Origin: Stomorhina lunata
Taxonomy: Eukaryota > Arthropoda > Insecta > Diptera > Rhiniidae
DNA: 64,000 nucleotides
Assembly (NCBI GenBank): GCA_933228675.1
Contig: OW121741.1
Span: 53,301,186-53,365,185, forward strand
Direction of reading: 5' to 3'
The translations under genes and the position numbers were made by a program. This document shows positions 53,080-63,756 of the stretch, in pieces. The notes beneath the pieces were generated by a model that saw only the letters and a program-made list of their open reading frames with translations, was not told where the DNA came from and ran no database searches. Every line of letters starts with the position of its first letter. Position 1 is the stretch's first letter.

Positions 53080-55055
53080 ATGGCGGTGACGGATAGTAGG
53101 ATAGGCTTTACACCTTCTCGTCGCCTATTTATAAAAGATCATACAAATAAATTAATTTTTTTAATTGATACAGGAGCATGTGTTTCTGTTATACCAATAT
53201 CTAAATTTCCAAACCTACTAAGACTAAGAAGAAATTTTACTTTTCCATTTATTTTAGCAGATATTAACACTCCAATTATTGGAGCTAATTTTCTCGAGCA
53301 TTTTAATATTCTAAACGACATGAAAAATAAACAATTACATGATTCATTAACTAAATTAAAAACAAGTGGATTATCAGGATATAGTGACATTTTCTCTTTA
53401 AAGATTTTAGATTCTAATAAATTTGTTAGACTTTTAAATGGTTACCCAGAAATTACATCAGAACCTGATTACACAAAGACTGTACAACATAATACTGTAC
53501 ATAGAATAGCTACTAATGGAACTTTATCCTTTTCGAGACCTAGACGTTTGGATCCAACAAAATTAACTATAGCTAAAAGGGAATTTGAATATCTTATTAA
53601 AATTGGTGTTTGTAGGCCTTCTACATCTCACGTAGTTTCTCCGTTACATTTAGTACCCAAAAAAGATGGAAAAGACTGGAGACCCTGTGGTGATTATCGC
53701 CTTTTAAATTGTGTATCAATCCCAGATAGATATCCTCTACCAAATATACAAGACTTTAACTTCAACTTGTATGGAAAGAAAATTTTTTCGAAAATTGATT
53801 TAGTTAGAGCATATCATCAAATTCCAGTCGCACCCGAAGATATTCATAAAACTGCCATCACAACACCTTTTGGAATGTTTGAATTTGTTAGGATGCCATT
53901 TGGTTTGAGAAATAGTGCTCAAACTTTTCAAAGATTTATTAATGAAGTATTTTTTGAGTTTGACTTTGTTTTTACATATATAGACGATATATTAATTGCT
54001 AGTGTAAGTGAAGAAGAGCATTTGATTCACCTCAAAAAGGTATTTGAACAATTGAAAAAGTTTGGTTTAAATATTAAACCATCAAAATGTGTTTTTGAAC
54101 AGAATAAATTAGATTTTTTAAGTTACCAAATATCGGAAGATGGTATACAACCTTCTAAAGATCGTGTAGAAGCAATCAGTACATTTGAAAAACCATTAAC
54201 TATCAAAAAACTTCAAAAATTTCTAGGTATGATTAATTACTATCACAGGTGTTTACCAAAATTAGCAAAAGATCTTATTCCATTACATAAAATAGTAACT
54301 GAAGGTATGAGAAATAAGGAAAATAACATCAAGTGGACTGAAGAATCTGAAGGAGCTTTTAACATAGTTAAAGAAAAATTTACAAGAAGAACACTACTAA
54401 ATCATTATAATAGAAATGCGGAAATTTCATTGTTCGTCGATGCCTCTGGTGTAGCTATTGGATCAGTACTGCAGCAATTTAATGGTAGAAATTGGGAACC
54501 ATTAGCATATTTTTCGAGAAAATTAAGCTCGACAGAAAAACTTTATTCTACATTTGACCGAGAATTACTAGGTATATATGTTTCAGTAAAACATTTTAAA
54601 TACTTTTTGGAAGGACATCAATTTTCAATTTTTACTGATCACAAACCATTAACCTATGTACTCAAGTCGAAAACAGATAGATCTCCTAGACAGACGAGAC
54701 AATTGGAATACATAGCTCAATTTACTAACGAAATTAAGTATGTAAAAGGAAAAGACAATATAATAGCTGATATGTTATCAAGATTGCCCGAAATTAATGA
54801 AATATCTGAAAATGTTATCAGTTTCGAAAAATTAAAAGAAAAACAAGATGAAGAGATTAAAAATAATTTAATTGATATTCTATTTAGAAACAAATATAAC
54901 ATTAAAGAATTTAAAGTACCTGAAAAGAATTTTTATATCCTATGTGAAATTACAGGAATAGTTCCAAGACCTTACGTTCCAAAAAGTTTAAGAAAAATAG
55001 TTTTCGACAAAATTCACTTCCTTTCTCATCCTGGTTTTCGTGCCACAAAAAAAAA
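53080..55055 (+). pseudogene. CsRn1-like Pol (protease, RT, RNase H), copy 1
   Basis: The first ATG in the pol frame is at 53080, but translation probably enters upstream by frameshift. The protease has [12 protein letters not shown]; an 81-bp in-frame deletion after FPN (near 53213) removes the middle of the protease fold. RT has [37 protein letters not shown] (first Asp), [15 protein letters not shown] and the catalytic [16 protein letters not shown]. RNase H has [38 protein letters not shown] and [10 protein letters not shown], ending [14 protein letters not shown]. The H of the integrase zinc finger follows, then an A9 run (55047-55055) shifts the frame. Confidence 0.85.
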
Positions 55056-56011
55056 TTATACAAAAGAGATATTTTTGGCCGATAATGGATAAAGATATTA
55101 AATTATGGGTAAAAGAGTGCCTTAGTTGCCAAAAATCCAAAATTACAGTACACACTAAATCACCAAATGTTGAAATTGAAATACCAAAGTGCAGATTTGA
55201 ACATATACATATGGATATTGTAGGTCCACTACCTGTATCAAATGGCTATAGATATTTACTAACTATCATAGATAGAAGGACGAGATGGCCTGAAGCTTAT
55301 CCTTTACGCAATACATCAACAGAATTGATAGTAAAATCATTTATTAATAATTATATTTCTCGTTTTGGAATTCCATTAAAAATTACAGTAGAATGTGGTT
55401 CTCAATTTACATCAAACTTATTTTCTACTCTCTCCAATATGCTAGGAATACAGAAAATTCATACTTCAGCATATCATCCACAAGCAAATGGTATAATAGA
55501 AAGATTTCATCGTCAACTTAAAACTTCTATTACAGCATCAAACGATCCTTTACATTGGTCAGATCAACTTCCCATAATTCTACTTAGTTTAAGAAATTCC
55601 GTTAAAGAAGATCTTAATTGTTCGCCAGCAGAGATGGTTTACGGTCAAACTTTAAAAATCCCTGGAGAATTGATTGTGCCCTCCTCAAACGAAGAGGAGT
55701 GTTCTGATTTTATTCTTCTTAAACTGAGAGAATATTTTTCACAAATTCGCAACTATATTTCACATCACGGTAATAACAAATGTTACATTCCTAATAATTT
55801 AATGAATTGTAAGTACGTTTTGATAAAAGTTCGTCAGAAATTTGGTTTATATCCTCCGTTTGAAGGACCATATAAGGTAATAGAAAGAAACAATAAATAT
55901 TTTAAAATACAAAAAGGTGATTCAATTATCTCGGTATCTATTGATAACTTAAAACCTGCTATTATTGATTCTGAAAGTATTGATAATATACCTTTGTCAA
56001 AAAAAAGGTAA
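55056..56011 (+). pseudogene. CsRn1-like integrase, copy 1
   Basis: After the A-run shift the frame has [20 protein letters not shown] with CQK completing the zinc finger. The core has HMDIVGPLPVSNGYRYLLTI (first Asp) and HPQANGIIERFHRQLKTSI (Glu), but the second acidic position reads TVECGSQFTS where relatives have a T-D-x-G-S-Q-F pattern: Asp is replaced by Glu in both copies. The C-terminal part has FGLYPPFEGPYKVIERNNKY, the GPY module. It ends PLSKKR at 56011. The catalytic substitution predates the duplication. Confidence 0.8.
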
Positions 56012-56062
56012 CATTCAATATACACAATTTGACACAAACATTCTCATAATTTTTTTTTCTGA

Positions 56063-56769
56063 AATTTCAATTGAAAATTTCTCAATTTCAATTGAAAATT
56101 TCTCATTTTCAATTGAAAATTTCTCATTTTCAATTGAAAATTTCTCATTTTCAATTGAAAATTTCTCAATTTCAATTAAAAAATTCAACTTCATTTTCAA
56201 TTGTGCTTTTCTCAATTTCAATTGAAAAATTCTCAATTTCAATTGAAAAATTCTCAATTTAAATTTGAAAATTCTCAATTTTAATTGAAAATTTCTCATT
56301 TTCAATTAGGCTTTTCTCAATTTCAATTCAAAAATTCTCTATTTCAATTGAAAATTTCTCAATTTCAACTGAATGTTTCTCATTTCCACTTAGGATTTTC
56401 TCAATTTTAATTGAAAATGTCTCATTTTTAATTGAAAATTCTCAATTTCAATTAAAAATTTCTCAATTCTAAATGAAAATTCTCAATTTCAATTGAAAAT
56501 ATCTCATTTTCAATTGAAAATTCTCAATTTCAATTGAAAATTTCTCAATTTCAATTGAATATTCTCAATTTCAATTGAATATTTCTATATTTCAATTGAA
56601 AATGGTGTAGTTAGTTTTACTTTTATGTTGGCAAGAAAAATAATATTTGTCACTCTCGATTTTATTGTTTGAATAAAGAAGCTTTTTATAAAATATAGAA
56701 AATAATTTTTGTGTTATCAATTCTGTACTGGAATAAACTTTAACGAGGAAAGAAAACTTCCAACAGGTT
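56063..56769. repeat. Duplicated half of 21-bp minisatellite plus flank
   Basis: It repeats 50640-51351: only the right-orientation half of the foldback array (with fewer units at the start and some extra at 56465-56560), its end GGTGTAG, and the 159-bp flank. It begins at the TTCTGAA junction, also present at the array's switch point near 50638. Confidence 0.85.
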
Positions 56770-56976
56770 TGTAGTGACTTAGTTATAATTACTTTACTAT
56801 TTTTATATAATATAATCAAATGAGTTCTGAAATTGTTTTCTATAATTTTTTATTTTTAAATGTTATTAAAAAAAATATTTTTTCTTGAAGCAAGAAGTCA
56901 TAAATTATAAAAAATAAAATATTTGTAATTAAATAAATTTTATTAAAATTTCTTAAAAACTAATAAAATCACTACA
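56770..56976 (+). repeat. 5' LTR of CsRn1-like gypsy copy 2 (207 bp)
   Basis: TGTAGTGACTTAG to ATCACTACA; contains AATAAATTTTATT near its end, a possible poly(A) signal. Confidence 0.9.
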
Positions 56977-56980
56977 TAAT

Positions 56981-56993
56981 TGGCGATCCTGCC
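56981..56993 (+). promoter_or_regulatory. Primer-binding site, Arg-tRNA, copy 2
   Basis: TGGCGATCCTGCC, four bases after the LTR. Confidence 0.8.
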
Positions 56994-57475
56994 TAAAAAT
57001 ATTTAAATGAACATTATAAATACAATATGAAATAAAGATTCTAAACAATTGCAAAAATTTTAAATCAAAATTGAAATATTCAAGATTATAAATATTCAAG
57101 ATCTTTTAATCAAAAATAAAGGTGCAAGAATGCAAAACTAGAATTGAATTATTCAAGACAATTCAGAGAGAATATTCAAGATTTGTTTTTCAATCAAGAA
57201 ATTTAGACAATATTGAAGTTTAAAAATTAATGGTTCTGTATAAAAATAGGGAATTGGAATGCATTTACTTTTAATTTCGGATAAGTACCTACATTAAAAA
57301 TAATTTCATTATTAAAATTTAAATACGTATTAAACTATAAATAAACCACATTAATTTAACTTTTGAATAATAGTTACTGACATTGTTTAAAAATTTGTTT
57401 ACGTTTGTTACAATTATTTATATATGTTTATTTAAAACAATTATTGTACATACTACCCCTTTAAAGATATTGATT
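56994..57475 (+). other. Leader of gypsy copy 2
   Basis: Same untranslated leader as copy 1, nearly identical; no gene. Confidence 0.6.
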
Positions 57476-58019
57476 ATGGTTCTAACTAGATCGTTTACAA
57501 GAAATAACATAAACGTAGAACCTTTACCTCCTAGTGATACTACAATAGAAATAGATTCTTCAATTTTTGATCCCCTTTCCCAAAGTACACCAAGTACTAA
57601 TATAGAATATAGAAACCAACAAACTTCTACTTATAATAACCAAAATCTTTCAAATATGAATAATCAAGCATTTAATTTTCCACCTAATACCAATCAAAAT
57701 ATCAATAATATTACTTTAAAACTTCCTATGTTTTGGACATCATGTCCAGAAGCATGGTTTATTCAAACGGAAACGCAGTTTAATATAAAACAAATTAATG
57801 ATGATATGGATAAATATCAACATGTAATTACATCTCTTCCACAAGAAGCTATTGTAAAAATTTTAGATATATTACAAAAACCACCTACATTAAATAAATA
57901 TGAAACGCTTAAAAAGAACTTATGTGAGAGATTTTCTCTCAGTGAAGAAAAAAGATTGGAACAATTGTTTTCAGATAAACATATGGGTGACCGTAAACCA
58001 TCTGAATTTTATAGACATA

Positions 58020-59715
58020 CAGTTACTCACAGAAATATTTTGCTTTTGTAAAAAACTTAAAGTTAGAGAAACAAACAGTTTTTAAATACATATTTTTTCA
58101 ATAATAAATGTTTATTGTTATTGAATATCAAAAATACAAAACTAAAAAATTCAATTCTCTTAAAAAAAATTAAAATACATTTAAAATGCGTCAGAATAAC
58201 AATAACAAAAGAGATCTTATATAATATCCTACTTCACAGAAGTATTTTGCTTTTCATTTTATTCGTACATTTTTTGGAAACAAAAAGGCAAAGTTAAACA
58301 TTTTAATACTTCGTATGGTATCCATTATTAATAATAACCGATTCTAAACGCCTGGGCATTGATTCTATCAAATTGCGACATTTTTCAGGTGATATTTTGT
58401 ACCATTCCTCTTCTAACACTTTTCTTAATGATGCTTTTGAAGTAATATTGTGCTCCCGGACTTTTTCATCTAAATGAGCCCATAGGTTTTCTATTGGGTT
58501 CATGTCTGGACTTTGGGGTGGCGTTGGCAGATGCTTAGTGTTATATAAAAGCCACAGTTTTACGTCCAGAGCTGTGTGTTTTGGGTCGTTATCTTGCTGA
58601 AAATAATACCCGTTCACAGATAAACCCATTTGTTCAGCACTTGCGTGTAAATTTTGCTTTAAAATGGAGAAATATAAATGTTTGTCCATAATGTTATCAA
58701 TAAACACCAACTTTCCTACTCCCTGTGTCGACATACAGCCCCAAACCATTTGTGAACCGCCACCATGTTTAACTGTTGGTCTTATATTTTTTATGTTTAA
58801 CGATTCATTTGGCTTACGCCACACCATACGTCGTCCATCTGAACCAAAAATGTTGTACTTGCTTTCGTCACTAAATATTACAGTTTTCCAGAAGTCAAAA
58901 GTTTTAGTTTTATGGAGCTCAGCAAACAAAAACCTTTTTTGTTTATTAACCTCAGAAATATATGGTTTTTTCCTAGCCACACGACCGTTAATATTGTTAC
59001 TTCTTAAAACTCTTCTCATTGTTTCATCACTCACACTTCTTCCTAGTGTCCCTGCAAGTTTTTGGTTAATTTTTGGTGCGGATAAATGGGGATTTTCCCG
59101 ATTTTCTTTTAGAATTCGTCTCTCGTTTCTTGAAGTTAATAATTTTGGTCGGCCTTCTCGTGGAATATTTTGAATGTGACCGCGATCTTTTGCCCGTTTT
59201 ATTACATTTTCTATTGTTTGTCGACATCGGCTGAACATATCACAAATATATTTAATTGGTTTACCCTGATTGTGCAAATATAAAATAATTTTTTTCTCTA
59301 AACAATTTAATTATTTTCCTTTAGGTATTTTTTACGTCAAAAACTTCACGACTGCGTACAATACGAATGAAAATGCAACAATGACATACATAGAAATCAT
59401 AGCAATCTTTGTTGGTATTAAAAATAAATTTTAGATAAAATAAACACACAAAATTCAAATAAAAGTAACGGCATTCTTCAAAAAGCAAAATACTTTTGTG
59501 AACTGTAAATTGCTTAGTTTATAAAAGTAAAGGCGAAAAAAAGAATGAAGTCAAATTAAGAGTTGCTATTTTTTATGTATTTGCAATAAAAAATAGCATG
59601 TTATTTTAAGAATGATGGAAAAAATTTAATATTTGTTATAATTTTTATATTATAAGTAAATAAACATAAATTATTTGCTTAAAATATAAAAGCAAAATAT
59701 TTTTGAGAGTAACTG
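58020..59715 (-). mobile_element. Tc1-type transposon with IR/DR ends, 1696 bp
   Basis: Outer ends CAGTTACTCACAGAAATATT and, inverted, CAGTTACTCTCAAAAATATT, both followed by TTGCTTTT. A second, inner copy of the AGTATTTTGCTTTT motif lies at 58231-58255 and, inverted, at 59480-59505. TA is duplicated (58018-58019, 59716-59717), and the uninterrupted site is in gypsy copy 1. Confidence 0.9.
58303..59313 (-). CDS. Tc1-family transposase (DDE), nearly complete
   Basis: Cut-and-paste transposase. The uninterrupted frame runs from about 59307 (in-frame TAA upstream) to 58303, with LEKKIILYLHNQGKPIKYIC opening the first helix-turn-helix; no ATG is seen, so the first exon or start is missing or lies beyond an intron. 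The bipartite DNA-binding domain continues with TSRNERRILKENRENPHLSA and LGRSVSDETMRRVLRSNNIN. Catalytic motifs are VIFSDESKYNIFGSDGRRMV (first Asp), YYFQQDNDPKHTALDVKLWL (second) and PPQSPDMNPIENLW (Glu). I count 33 residues between second Asp and Glu; Tc1 usually has 34. The C-terminus is ESMPRRLESVI. No stop interrupts the body. Confidence 0.8.
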
Positions 59716-60174
59716 TATGTCTACTATTGCTGGTTCAGTATCTTTGATAGGTAATGAACTTTTATATAGATTATGGATGCGTAAACTTCCTTAGGAACTT
59801 CAAATTCATTTGACATCTTCTAATTTAGAACATATAGAAGAGAAATTAACTTTAGCAGATAAAATTTGGGAACTTTCACATAATAAACAAATATCAGAAA
59901 TTAATTCACATACAGATTTTATAACTAATCATGAGATGATTCAAAATTTTTCAAAAATTACTTCAGAACTTTATCAAAATTTAGAAAAACTTAAATTAGA
60001 AATCTCTGAAGTTAGAAGTTCTAGGGGAAGAAATTATTCAAATTTCCGTAGGAATTCAAGAAGTAGATCCCGACCAAAATTTGATAAATGCTGGTATCAT
60101 TTTAAATATGGATCAAATGCACATAAATGTATTCCACCATGCAATTTTGGAACAAATAATACCAATTCAAATAA

Positions 60175-60181
60175 TTTAAAT
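60175..60181 (+). promoter_or_regulatory. Predicted -1 ribosomal frameshift heptamer, gag to pol
   Basis: In the gag frame the last codons are AAT TTA AAT TAA. The heptamer T TTA AAT fits the X XXY YYZ rule. After a -1 slip the ribosome reads TTA AAT GAT CCT ATT ATG into pol. In the -1 frame the TAA at 60172-60174 lies immediately before the heptamer, so a shift must happen within these few codons. A 6-bp stem (60217-60222 with 60239-60244) is too far away to be convincing as stimulator. Confidence 0.65.
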
Positions 60182-60195
60182 TAAATGATCCTATT

Positions 60196-62252
60196 ATGGC
60201 GGTGACGGATAATAGGATAGGCTTTACACCTTCTCGTCGCCTATTTATTAAAGATCATACAAATAAATTAATTTTTTTAATTGATACAGGAGCATGTGTT
60301 TCTGTTATACCAATATCTAAATTTCCAAACCACAAACAAAATTCTAACTTATTTTTATCTGCAGCAAATGGTTCAAATATAAAAACATTTGGTAACAAGA
60401 TATTACAATTAAATATCGGACTAAGAAGAAGTTTTACTTTTCCATTTATTTTAGCAGATATTAACACTCCAATTATTGGAGCTAATTTTCTCGAGCATTT
60501 TAATATTCTAATCGACATGAAAAATAAACAATTACATGATTCATTAACTAAATTAAAAACAAGTGGATTATCAGGATATAGTGACATTTTCTCTTTAAAG
60601 ATTTTAGATTCTAATAAATTTGTTAGACTTTTAAATGGTTACCCAGAAATTACATCAGAACCTGATTACACAAAGACTGTACAACATAATACTGTACATA
60701 GAATAGCTACTAATGGAACTTTATCCTTTTCGAGACCTAGACGTTTGGATCCAACAAAATTAACTATAGCTAAAAGGGAATTTGAATATCTTATTAAAAT
60801 TGGTGTTTGTAGGCCTTCTACATCTCACGTAGCTTCTCCGTTACATTTAGTACCCAAAAAAGATGGAAAAGACTGGAGACCCTGTGGTGATTATCGCCTT
60901 TTAAATTGTGTATCAATCCCAGATAGATATCCTCTACCAAATATACAAGACTTTAACTTCAACTTGTATGGAAAGAAAATTTTTTCGAAAATTGATTTAG
61001 TTAGAGCATATCATCAAATTCCAGTCGCACCCGAAGATATTCATAAAACTGCCATCACAACACCTTTTGGAATGTTTGAATTTGTTAGGATGCCATTTGG
61101 TTTGAGAAATAGTGCTCAAACTTTTCAAAGATTTATTAATGAAGTATTTTTTGAGTTTGACTTTGTTTTTACATATATAGACGATATATTAATTGCTAGT
61201 GTAAGTGAAGAAGAGCATTTGATTCACCTCAAAAAGGTATTTGAACAATTGAAAAAGTTTGGTTTAAATATTAAACCATCAAAATGTGTTTTTGAACAGA
61301 ATAAATTAGATTTTTTAAGTTACCAAATATCGGAAGATGGTATACAACCTTCTAAAGATCGTGTAGAAGCAATCAGTACATTTGAAAAACCATTAACTAT
61401 CAAAAAACTTCAAAAATTTCTAGGTATGATTAATTACTATCACAGGTGTTTACCAAAATTAGCAAAAGATCTTATTCCATTACATAAAATAGTAACTGAA
61501 GGTATGAGAAATAAGGAAAATAACATCAAGTGGACTGAAGAATCTGAAGGAGCTTTTAACATAGTTAAAGAAAAATTTACAAGAAGAACACTACTAAATC
61601 ATTATAATAGAAATGCGGAAATTTCATTGTTCGTCGATGCCTCTGGTGTAGCTATTGGATCAGTACTGCAGCAATTTAATGGTAGAAATTGGGAACCATT
61701 AGCATATTTTTCGAGAAAATTAAGCTCGACAGAAAAACTTTATTCTACATTTGACCGAGAATTACTAGGTATATATGTTTCAGTAAAACATTTTAAATAC
61801 TTTTTGGAAGGACATCAATTTTCAATTTTTACTGATCACAAACCATTAACCTATGTACTCAAGTCGAAAACAGATAGATCTCCTAGACAGACGAGACAAT
61901 TGGAATACATAGCTCAATTTACTAACGAAATTAAGTATGTAAAAGGAAAAGACAATATAATAGCTGATATGTTATCAAGATTGCCCGAAATTAATGAAAT
62001 ATCTGAAAATGTTATCAGTTTCGAAAAATTAAAAGAAAAACAAGATGAAGAGATTAAAAATAATTTAATTGATACTCTATTTAGAAACAAATATAACATT
62101 AAAGAATTTAAAGTACCTGAAAAGAATTTTTATATCCTATGTGAAATTACAGGAATAGTTCAAAGACCTTACGTTCCAAAAAGTTTAAGAAAAATAGTTT
62201 TCGACAAAATTCACTTCCTTTCTCATCCTGGTTTTCGTGCCACAAAAAAATG
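60196..62252 (+). CDS. CsRn1-like Pol (protease, RT, RNase H), copy 2
   Basis: 684 residues from the first ATG, uninterrupted. The protease is complete: [12 protein letters not shown] with catalytic Asp near residue 30, [16 protein letters not shown] (the segment lost in copy 1) and [15 protein letters not shown] has [30 protein letters not shown] and the catalytic YIDDILIAS; thumb and connection follow with [20 protein letters not shown]. RNase H has [34 protein letters not shown] and [12 protein letters not shown]. It ends in an A7 run (62244-62250) followed by TGA, where an 8-A run would continue into the integrase. Pol is probably made by frameshift from gag. Confidence 0.9.
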
Positions 62253-63190
62253 ATACAAAAGAGATATTTTTGGCCGATAATGGATAAAGATATTAAATTA
62301 TGGGTAAAAGAGTGCCTTAGTTACCAAAAATCCAAAATTACAGTACACACTAAATCACCAAATGTTGAAATTGAAATACCAAAGTGCAGATTTGAACATA
62401 TACATATGGATATTGTAGGTCCACTACCTGTATCAAATGGCTATAGATATTTACTAACTATCATAGATAGAAGGACGAGATGGCCTGAAGCTTATCCTTT
62501 ACGCAATACATCAACAGAATTGATAGTAAAATCATTAATTAATAATTATATTTCTCGTTTTGGAATTCCATTAAAAATTACAGTAGAATGTGGTTCTCAA
62601 TTTACATCAAACTTATTTTCTACTCTCTCCAATATGCTAGGAATACAGAAAATTCATACTTCAGCATATCATCCACAAGCAAATGGTATAATAGAAAGAT
62701 TTCATCGTCAACTTAAAACTTCTATTACAGCATCAAACGATCCTTTACATTGGTCAGATCAACTTCCCATAATTCTACTTAGTTTAAGAAATTCCGTTAA
62801 AGAAGATCTTAATTGTTCGCCAGCAGAGATGGTTTACGGTCAAACTTTAAAAATCCCTGGAGAATTGATTGTGCCCTCCTCAAACGAAGAGGAGTGTTCT
62901 GATTTTATTCTTCTTAAACTGAGAGAATATTTTTCACAAATTCGCAACTATATTTCACATCACGGTAATAACAAATGTTACATTCCTAATAATTTAATGA
63001 ATTGTAAGTACGTTTTGATAAAAGTTCGTCAGAAATTTGGTTTATATCCTCCGTTTGAAGGACCATATAAGGTAATAGAAAGAAACAATAAATATTTTAA
63101 AATACAAAAAGGTGATTCAATTATCTCGGTATCTATTGATAACTTAAAACCTGCTATTATTGATTCTGAAAGTATTGATAATATACCTTT
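62250..63190 (+). pseudogene. CsRn1-like integrase, copy 2
   Basis: It continues pol in the next frame from the A7 run: [20 protein letters not shown] with YQK, where the zinc-finger Cys present in copy 1 has become Tyr. The core has HMDIVGPLPVSNGYRYLLTI, TVECGSQFTS (Asp to Glu at the second catalytic site, as in copy 1) and HPQANGIIERFHRQLKTSI. The GPY module follows (PPFEGPYKVIERNN). The frame stays open past the end of copy 1's integrase to a stop at 63281 inside the LTR. Confidence 0.8.
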
Positions 63191-63254
63191 GTCAAAAAAA
63201 GGTAACATTCAATATACACAATTTGACACAAACATTCTCATAATTTTTTTTTCT

Positions 63255-63268
63255 GAAGGGGGAGTATA
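63255..63268 (+). promoter_or_regulatory. Polypurine tract of gypsy copy 2
   Basis: GAAGGGGGAGTATA precedes the LTR start TGTAGTGAC. Confidence 0.75.
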
Positions 63269-63474
63269 TGTAGTGACTTAGTTATAATTACTTTACTATT
63301 TTTATATAATATAATCAAATGAGTTCTGAAATTGTTTTCTATAATTTTTTATTTGTAAATGTTATTAAAAAAATATTTTTTCTTGAAGCAAGAAGTCATA
63401 AATTATAAAAAATAAAATATTTTTAATTAAATAAATTTTATTAAAATTTCTTAAAAACTAATAAAATCACTACA
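63269..63474 (+). repeat. 3' LTR of CsRn1-like gypsy copy 2
   Basis: 206 bp, differing from the 5' LTR at TTTGTAAATG (TTTTTAAATG in the 5' LTR), one A less in a run, and ATATTTTTAA (ATATTTGTAA in the 5' LTR). Confidence 0.9.
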
Positions 63475-63479
63475 AGGTT

Positions 63480-63581
63480 ATCGGCCTATGAGTTTATAAG
63501 AATAGTCAATTGGTATAAAGGATTAAAAAGCAAGAAATCCGAAATGAATTCTGGATTCCAAATCGAGAAGTTGGATTCAAA
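63480..63581. other. Short segment between gypsy and copia C
   Basis: About 100 bp with no recognised feature; it may be the flank of the copia C insertion. Confidence 0.4.
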
Positions 63582-63756
63582 CTATGATAAATAATATCGG
63601 ATACAAAGTTATTACATGTATTTGATACAAATTTTATTTTCAGTATATAAAATATTTTCACATACTTCAAATATACAAAATCATAAAATCAAACATTTGT
63701 AAATTTGAATAAATTATTTGAACAAAGTATTTAATTCTAAAGTAGAATATACAACA
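63582..63756 (-). repeat. 3' LTR of copia C
   Basis: On the minus strand it starts TGTTGTATATTCTACTTTAG and ends at TTATTTATCATAG. CAGGGGAGA just upstream on that strand is the polypurine tract. Same family as 46987-47160, with several substitutions. Confidence 0.8.

Larger units (their letters stand above)
51352..56062 (+). mobile_element. CsRn1-like gypsy, copy 1 (no 3' LTR)
   Basis: 5' LTR, Arg-tRNA primer site, gag and pol on the plus strand. It breaks off at TTCTGAA (about 56056-56062) into a second copy of the 21-bp minisatellite instead of reaching polypurine tract and 3' LTR. It shares its upstream flank with copy 2, so the pair arose by tandem duplication and not by separate insertions. 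Confidence 0.85.
57476..60184 (+). pseudogene. CsRn1-like Gag, copy 2, split by Tc1
   Basis: Codons 1-181 lie at 57476-58019 and end at SEFYRH within the capsid-like core. The Tc1 element follows, then gag resumes at 59718 (MSTIAGSVSLIGNELLYRLW). A TAG at 59792-59794 replaces the Gln of LPQELQ in copy 1. The zinc finger is intact: CWYHFKYGSNAHKCIPPCNF. Gag ends NNTNSNNLN at the TAA 60182-60184. Copy 1 and copy 2 thus carry different stops, each intact where the other is broken. Confidence 0.85.
56770..63474 (+). mobile_element. CsRn1-like gypsy, copy 2 (complete ends, Tc1 in gag)
   Basis: 5' LTR (56770-56976), primer site, gag, pol, polypurine tract and 3' LTR (63269-63474). AGGTT precedes and follows it (56765-56769, 63475-63479), a 5-bp target duplication. 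LTRs differ by about two substitutions and one A. A Tc1 element sits in gag. No envelope gene. Confidence 0.9.

Noticed and set aside
60217..60244. Stem ATAGGC/GCCTAT as stimulator of the gag-pol frameshift
   Set aside because: It begins 35 bases after the heptamer; stimulators normally lie within about ten bases.
56770..63474. Envelope gene expected if this were an errantivirus
   Set aside because: The integrase ends within 100 bp of the polypurine tract, so there is no room for env.
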